From positions 1 to 36,863 of the forward strand of contig JASLID010000087.1 of the NCBI GenBank assembly GCA_030153045.1: DNA of 36,863 nucleotides, written 5' to 3'. The stretch comes from Flavobacterium sp. (lineage in GTDB: Bacteria; Bacteroidota; Bacteroidia; Flavobacteriales; Flavobacteriaceae). The translations under genes were made by a program, and so were the position numbers. Below are positions 33,801-36,863 of this stretch, piece after piece. The notes beneath the pieces were generated by a model, which was given only the letters and a program-made list of their open reading frames with translations, made no database searches and had not been told where the DNA came from. Each line of letters begins with the position of its first letter. Position 1 is the stretch's first letter.

Positions 33801-35007
33801 AATATTTACCTAACCTATTTAACATAAATGGATCTTCAAGTACATCTTTAAAATTAATTTTATCAATCTGATTATATTGCTCTATAGGTATTTGATATTT
33901 TTTACTTAACAATTCAAAACTTTGAACTGAGTTAAAATTATCTAAATAAAATTTTGTTGGATTCAATAAGTTTAATTCATTATTATAAGCATACGTTCTT
34001 GAAGAAACAATTATTTTAAAGCTTGTATCTTTACATTCTAATAAATTTTTAATTTCTTTATTTAATTGATTCCTAAACTCAAACTCATCCAAAGCATCAA
34101 GGAGGAGAACAATTTTTTTATTTAACTTCCAATTCTCAGGTAGAACATCATTTATACTATCAAAACTTTTAACATTCGATAGACTTATAAATATTGGTGT
34201 TATTTCTAACTCTAGAATATTTTTTTCAAAATAATTTGAGATATTGATAAGTTCAGTTGTTTTACCGCTTCCAGGTTCTCCTAATAATAAAACAATATCT
34301 TTATCTTTTATAATATCTAATAGATCTTTATCTTCATTGAAAAATGAAAATTTATTTGTTTTTAATTTTCTATTAATATAAATTGAAGTATTGATAGTTG
34401 ATGCTTCTTCCAAATATTCTTTTCTTTGTTTTGATTCGGTGAAATTTGGTATTTCACCCTTTGAAAACAATAACTTTTTAAAATAAGTTAAAATGATTTC
34501 TTTATAGTCTTCATCAAGTTCAGTAAATATTTCATTATATACTTCACTGAAAATTCTTTCATGTAAAGAAAAGATATCTTTTATTTTATTGTTAGGTGTT
34601 AGTATAATAGTATTAAATTGACCAATAGTATTAAAATAATCTTCTAATTGTTTTGGATTTGAATCCTGTGTGCATTTACTCAAATCTACTTTAGGAGACA
34701 AAAAAATAAATATTGAATCTTTCTTTTCATAGTCAGATCTATGAAATTGCATTAACTTAGTATGCAGTTGTGATTGTTCAAGAATAGATTTTTTATAATT
34801 TTTACATTCAATGTATATACTTCTTTTAAAAAATTTATCATTTAAAATTGCCACTTCAAAACCTACATCAAATCCAAATTGATATCCAGCTTTTTGCACC
34901 CAATTATTATTTACTTGAATTTCTATCTGGTCAAATAAAAACAAGAAAAATTCTTCCGTAATTATTTCAAAGCTACTCCCTAATTCTTGACTTGTCATAC
35001 TAAACAT
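30877..35007 (-). CDS. PD-(D/E)XK-NACHT antiphage protein (bNACHT/Avs-like), 1376 aa
   Basis: A STAND NTPase with a nuclease front end. Residues about 5-160 form a PD-(D/E)XK (Mrr/Cap4-like) nuclease: FGFDVGFE with D47, then IYIECKNY with E67 and K69. Residues about 235-480 form the NACHT NTPase: Walker A GEPGSGKT (243-250), Walker B IVLLLDALDEF (299-309) and the SSR sensor (335-337). Residues about 500-1376 look like a helical-repeat superhelix that would sense a phage signal. On activation the nuclease would cut DNA and stop infection. The start could be 35007 or the ATG at 34998. The gene is AT-rich, alone with the 88-aa gene, and lies beside a duplicated tRNA-Ser end, which suggests acquisition on a mobile island. 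The trigger is unknown. Confidence 0.87.
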   Translation of the reverse strand: MFSMTSQELGSSFEIITEEFFLFLFDQIEIQVNNNWVQKAGYQFGFDVGFEVAILNDKFFKRSIYIECKNYKKSILEQSQLHTKLMQFHRSDYEKKDSIFIFLSPKVDLSKCTQDSNPKQLEDYFNTIGQFNTIILTPNNKIKDIFSLHERIFSEVYNEIFTELDEDYKEIILTYFKKLLFSKGEIPNFTESKQRKEYLEEASTINTSIYINRKLKTNKFSFFNEDKDLLDIIKDKDIVLLLGEPGSGKTTELINISNYFEKNILELEITPIFISLSNVKSFDSINDVLPENWKLNKKIVLLLDALDEFEFRNQLNKEIKNLLECKDTSFKIIVSSRTYAYNNELNLLNPTKFYLDNFNSVQSFELLSKKYQIPIEQYNQIDKINFKDVLEDPFMLNRLGKYFENHDNLPNNPSEIYEDIKSELSNDDIEVYKIFSLILELTRKTSIDKVELKNLFGVKYNRLVKLDFIQSSFDNNSFKFIHKNYQEYFSALAISELSFEQIISFISIEGTNKTHPTLFNTITFLINILRGNKYNLLINWLTTNESEILFKADKNRIENFRVKVFQHYFQIECIEKKFWINSNRTFSVKEIAEFGDCEANFDYLVDLINDSNNHFRIIISALDLLTYFTIPVNKKETFKDNFFILLKNSQNSEMIKSHILDCIYGQKLCEDDTEYLNKIFVLFRDETNKQINRSLLSLIQDYENIDDFFWYVKAEFLRDRGIVERAVRDDVLRGTSWVLERLIIKLKSSVNFIEFAKYYFDEFKNNYRDNQFVDEVVDRSLYFENLDEDFLVKLFSSFEDKAKYFFRENPMKKMLLKSKSTSKLKAFEYLIENFTFDNVGYFLASITDEQTIGLVIDKFANGSIESKNLDFYRNVIANHGNRKLAEKFNNVMIEKGFVFKEVFLNPEDFEELIAKYKNRPQEDFDLLFDKTKLLSKINEIFEEYGMSINSTRIRDIDQDWYHKNGYGNKIELSYSLLSSIAYRKKIDLEFKDIEHILEDELIIIKEVKSQIQALNNSNNFEISTQQKAFIYDWCVKASDEIRFDKVIGYIDINHFKLLEDYDKLKVILFFITKFNFDLSQEFFLNSIEFFDVNKSSEEGNNLELLKLKIDDDELFNKRIIENLLGKKLPFIALNIHIQYALDNNLTSTFSKIKEYFLVDEYSFNVDSKLKRYIELSSDIELLKKLCIDVKSYKCWSSLKLLMDFKIENKFCEEKAIEYLNTEIDDENNYYYSTALSILFELNSPLALKHVFLFLDMDKSPSINYNSYVNFDVIDDYSILNDLFNKIYSEDRDKIGFSGLGDFMRTYVSNLSKKKESHDLIQAELNNIKNRVEKINSDNELFYINQLIDDSKKSYLNVQSKSLSFDEALLKLEEIFA

Positions 35008-35300
35008 ATTTTCTCAAATATATTAAAATTCCTCTGCTAAGAAGTCATAAATACATAGATCATGGTAAGATTTTAAACAATTAAGGAATAAGATCGTTTA
35101 CGTACAGATAATACTCTTAATGTTGCTCAAATCGCTAACTAAGTAATAATACTGGTAAATGTCTTTTTATGTGATTAAACAGATTGAATAAATAAAAAGA
35201 CTTATAAAGAATTAATAAATTTCATAGAATTGTCAACTAGATTATCAACTAAAAAAATAAAACCATCACAATCAAAAGATTACAATGTTTTTTTTTTTTT

Positions 35301-35317
35301 TTTTGCGGAGAAAGAGG
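35301..35317 (-). repeat. 17-bp duplicate of the tRNA-Ser 3' end (att-like)
   Basis: ttttgcggagaaagagg at 35301-35317 is exactly repeated at 35471-35487, where it forms the 3' acceptor end of tRNA-Ser and four flanking bases. The offset is exactly 170 bp. A truncated tRNA 3' end in direct orientation is the usual scar of site-specific integration. Confidence 0.65.
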
Positions 35318-35363
35318 ATTAACTCTGTTGATCCCAGTGGGGTGAACCAGCAAAAGAAACCCT

Positions 35364-35382
35364 ACGGCTTTTTCAAAGCCGT
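35364..35382 (+). terminator. Terminator-like hairpin, plus strand
   Basis: acggcttt / aaagccgt with a ttc loop is followed by tagttttttgtttt. It is an 8-bp perfect stem and lies between the two tRNA-derived repeats. No plus-strand gene ends here, so it may be left from an excised gene. Confidence 0.7.
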
Positions 35383-35443
35383 TAGTTTTTTGTTTTCAAT
35401 CGCACTTCCAAAAGTGAACTTTTGTTGTGGTCTTGAAAACAAA

Positions 35444-35469
35444 AAACCCGAAACTTTCGTTTCGGGTTT
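35444..35469 (-). terminator. Terminator of tRNA-Ser
   Basis: aaacccgaaac / gtttcgggttt, an 11-bp perfect stem with a 4-base loop. On the minus strand it begins 7 bases after the tRNA 3' end and is followed by ttttttgttttc. It is a normal factor-independent terminator. Confidence 0.88.
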
Positions 35470-35475
35470 CTTTTG

Positions 35476-35560
35476 CGGAGAAAGAGGGATTCGAACCCCC
35501 GGACCTGTTACAGTCAACAGTTTTCAAGACTGCCGCATTCGACCGCTCTGCCATTTCTCC
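35476..35560 (-). tRNA. tRNA-Ser (anticodon UGA)
   Basis: On the minus strand GGAGAAA pairs with TTTCTCC (acceptor), the D arm contains AGCGGTCGAA, the anticodon stem CAGT/ACTG frames the loop CTTGAAA with anticodon TGA, a long variable arm (class II) follows, and the T arm contains GGTTCGAATCC. The discriminator is G; the full CCA is not encoded. Length 85 nt. A terminator follows at 35444-35469. Its 3' end is partly duplicated at 35301-35317, marking it as an integration site. Confidence 0.95.
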
Positions 35561-35696
35561 AATAAGGCCACAACCATTTGCTGATTGCGGTTGCAAATAT
35601 AGTAAGCTTTTTTATTTATGCAAACCTTTTTTCAATAAAAAATGGAATTATTTTTTAACTAATTCATTCCGTTGAAATTAACTTTCAAAATATTTT

Positions 35697-36830
35697 CTAA
35701 TAATTTACATATTCAACTATCTCAAGCCCGTATCCAATCATCCCTACGCGTTTTCCTTGATCTGTATTAGACACCAATCTGATTTTGGAAATATCGATAT
35801 CGTGTAAAATTTGCGCTCCAATTCCAAAATCTTTACTGTCGATCACAATTTTTGGCGCTTTCATTTCTCCATTAGCTTGTAAAGCTCTTAGTTCATGAAT
35901 CCTGTTTAACAAACTCACGGATTGCATATCTTGATTGATGAATAGCACCGCACCTCTTCCCTCTTCGTTAATGACTTTAAACATGTCGTCCAATTGCTTG
36001 TCGGCGTTGTTTGTAAGCGTTCCTAAAAGGTCATTATTGACTTGAGAGGAATTGATTCTGGTAATAACCGAATCTCCTAAATTCCAAGTTCCTTTTGTTA
36101 AGGCAATATGAATTTGCTTGTTTGTGGTTTGCTCGTAAGCACGAAGTCTGAAAGATCCAAAACGAGTCTCAATGTCAAAATCTTCTTTTTTAACAATCAA
36201 ACTGTCGTGTTGCATGCGATATGCCACCAAATCTTCAATAGAAACTAATTTCAAATCGAACTTTTTAGCTACTTCTACCAATTGAGGTAAACGAGCCATT
36301 GTTCCATCTTCATTCATAATTTCCACGATAACACCAGCCGATTTAAATCCTGCCAAACGTGCAAAATCAATCGCAGCTTCCGTATGACCTGTTCGACGTA
36401 AAACACCACCTTGCTTGGCTATTAATGGAAAAATATGTCCAGGGCGTGCTAAATCGTATGGTTTTGTGTTTGAGTCAACTAAAGCTAAAATGGTTTTGGC
36501 TCTATCAGAAGCGGAAATACCAGTAGTTACTCCGTTTCCTTTTAAATCAACCGAAACGGTAAAAGCCGTTTCCATATGATCTGTATTATTAGACACCATG
36601 GCACGCAACTCTAATTCTTTACATCTGCTTTCGGTTAAAGGAGTACATATTAAGCCTCGACCGTGAGTAGCCATGAAATTAACCATCTCTGGTGTTATTT
36701 TTTCAGCTGCAGCTAGGAAATCACCTTCATTTTCTCTGTCTTCATCATCTACTACTATAATAACTTTTCCTTGACGGATATCTTCTATAGCTTCTTCAAT
36801 GGTATTTAATTTAAAAGAACCTTTTGACAT
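35697..36830 (-). CDS. ribBA: RibBA: active DHBP synthase with degenerate GTP cyclohydrolase II domain
   Basis: A 377-residue riboflavin biosynthesis protein. The N-terminal DHBP synthase (RibB) domain converts ribulose-5-phosphate to dihydroxybutanone phosphate and is intact: DDEDRENEGDF (28-38), ATHGRGLICTPL, RPGHIFPL and RRTGHTEAAIDFARLAG. The C-terminal RibA-like domain (about 210-377) keeps the fold (RFGSFRLRAYE, INEEGRGAVLF, LVSNT) but lacks the CxxxxxxxxxxCxC zinc ligands; the corresponding stretch reads TRINSSQVNNDLLGTLTNNA. The arginine/glutamate loop (HRQEGRNIGL in E. coli) is INQDMQSVSL. GTP cyclohydrolase activity is therefore unlikely, and a separate RibA is expected elsewhere. 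The frame stays open upstream through an AAC repeat; the ATG at 36830 is chosen by family length. Confidence 0.93.
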   Translation of the reverse strand: MSKGSFKLNTIEEAIEDIRQGKVIIVVDDEDRENEGDFLAAAEKITPEMVNFMATHGRGLICTPLTESRCKELELRAMVSNNTDHMETAFTVSVDLKGNGVTTGISASDRAKTILALVDSNTKPYDLARPGHIFPLIAKQGGVLRRTGHTEAAIDFARLAGFKSAGVIVEIMNEDGTMARLPQLVEVAKKFDLKLVSIEDLVAYRMQHDSLIVKKEDFDIETRFGSFRLRAYEQTTNKQIHIALTKGTWNLGDSVITRINSSQVNNDLLGTLTNNADKQLDDMFKVINEEGRGAVLFINQDMQSVSLLNRIHELRALQANGEMKAPKIVIDSKDFGIGAQILHDIDISKIRLVSNTDQGKRVGMIGYGLEIVEYVNY

Positions 36831-36837
36831 TTTATTC

Positions 36838-36863
36838 TTGTTGTTGTTGTTGTTGTTGTTGTT
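36838..36863. repeat. Trinucleotide repeat (TTG)n upstream of ribBA, continues off-window
   Basis: At least 8.7 uninterrupted ttg units (aac on the coding strand) lie 8 bases before the ribBA ATG and reach the window edge. Repeat-number change would alter the leader by multiples of three, or an Asn tract if translation began upstream. No FMN riboswitch is within the visible leader. Confidence 0.85.

Larger units (their letters stand above)
35008..35475. other. Intergenic region with att-like tRNA-Ser fragment and two terminators
   Basis: About 470 bases. It holds the presumed promoter of the NACHT gene (35008-35100), a possible coding remnant ending DNTLNVAQIAN near 35107-35142 (plus, no start), a run of 17 T (35288-35304), the partial tRNA-Ser duplicate (35301-35317), and hairpins at 35364-35382 and 35444-35469. 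No intact gene is present. Confidence 0.6.

Noticed and set aside
35285..35675. Plus- and minus-strand frames over 35285-35675
   Set aside because: They run through tRNA-Ser and its terminator; typical artefacts of tRNA sequence.
36831..36863. FMN riboswitch before ribBA
   Set aside because: Only the trinucleotide repeat and 8 bases of leader are visible; no RFN-type conserved blocks are present in the window.

Overview
The window looks like chromosome from a Flavobacteriaceae-type Bacteroidota, probably Flavobacterium or a close relative. The DNA is AT-rich and Shine-Dalgarno sequences are not prominent. The TamB gene is followed directly by a lipoprotein-type TamA (TamL), there is a RibBA whose GTP cyclohydrolase half has lost its zinc cysteines, and the small envelope genes are of Flavobacteria type.

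Layout. (1) 1-2369, minus: a DUF4132 (MolR-like) protein running off the left edge, with a 129-aa partner gene. (2) 2370-2625: a cluster of dispersed 'gtcattgcgaggagg' repeats. (3) 2623-13343, minus: a defence operon. Its transcription order is hsdR, hsdS, a PtuA/OLD-like ATPase with an N-terminal McrA-type head and a PUA/EVE-like domain, an HNH nuclease, a decayed stand-alone head-domain gene, a GmrSD-type DUF262/DUF1524 protein, hsdM, and a small YqaE/Pmp3-like membrane protein. Type I restriction-modification thus surrounds a Septu-like ATPase/HNH pair and a type IV-like enzyme. (4) 13451-15514: a secreted or outer-membrane coiled-coil protein. (5) 15649-17777: a plastic stretch with a 249-aa protein of unknown family, an 11-bp iteron-like array, a small helix-turn-helix-like gene, and a GIY-YIG nuclease gene bracketed by inverted copies of the same repeat found at 2.4-2.6 kb. 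(6) 17809-19433: a secreted beta-propeller protein and a TetR regulator, each preceded by the same palindrome. (7) 19649-22432: small stress/envelope genes, an SpoIIAA-like protein, a single-domain response regulator, and a cluster of small membrane proteins, two of which are short and easily missed. (8) 22809-30198, plus: tamB-tamL. (9) 30230-35475: a second defence locus, a 1376-aa PD-(D/E)XK-NACHT protein and an 88-aa companion, next to an att-like duplication of the 3' end of tRNA-Ser. (10) 35476-36863: tRNA-Ser(UGA), then ribBA with a trinucleotide repeat directly upstream.

The strongest candidate for an undescribed system is the ATPase-HNH pair at 6384-9291. It couples a predicted DNA or modified-base reader to a Septu-like motor and nuclease inside a type I operon, next to a ruined copy of the same head domain. 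The PD-(D/E)XK-NACHT gene is the second candidate. All functions are read from sequence motifs; no database search was run.
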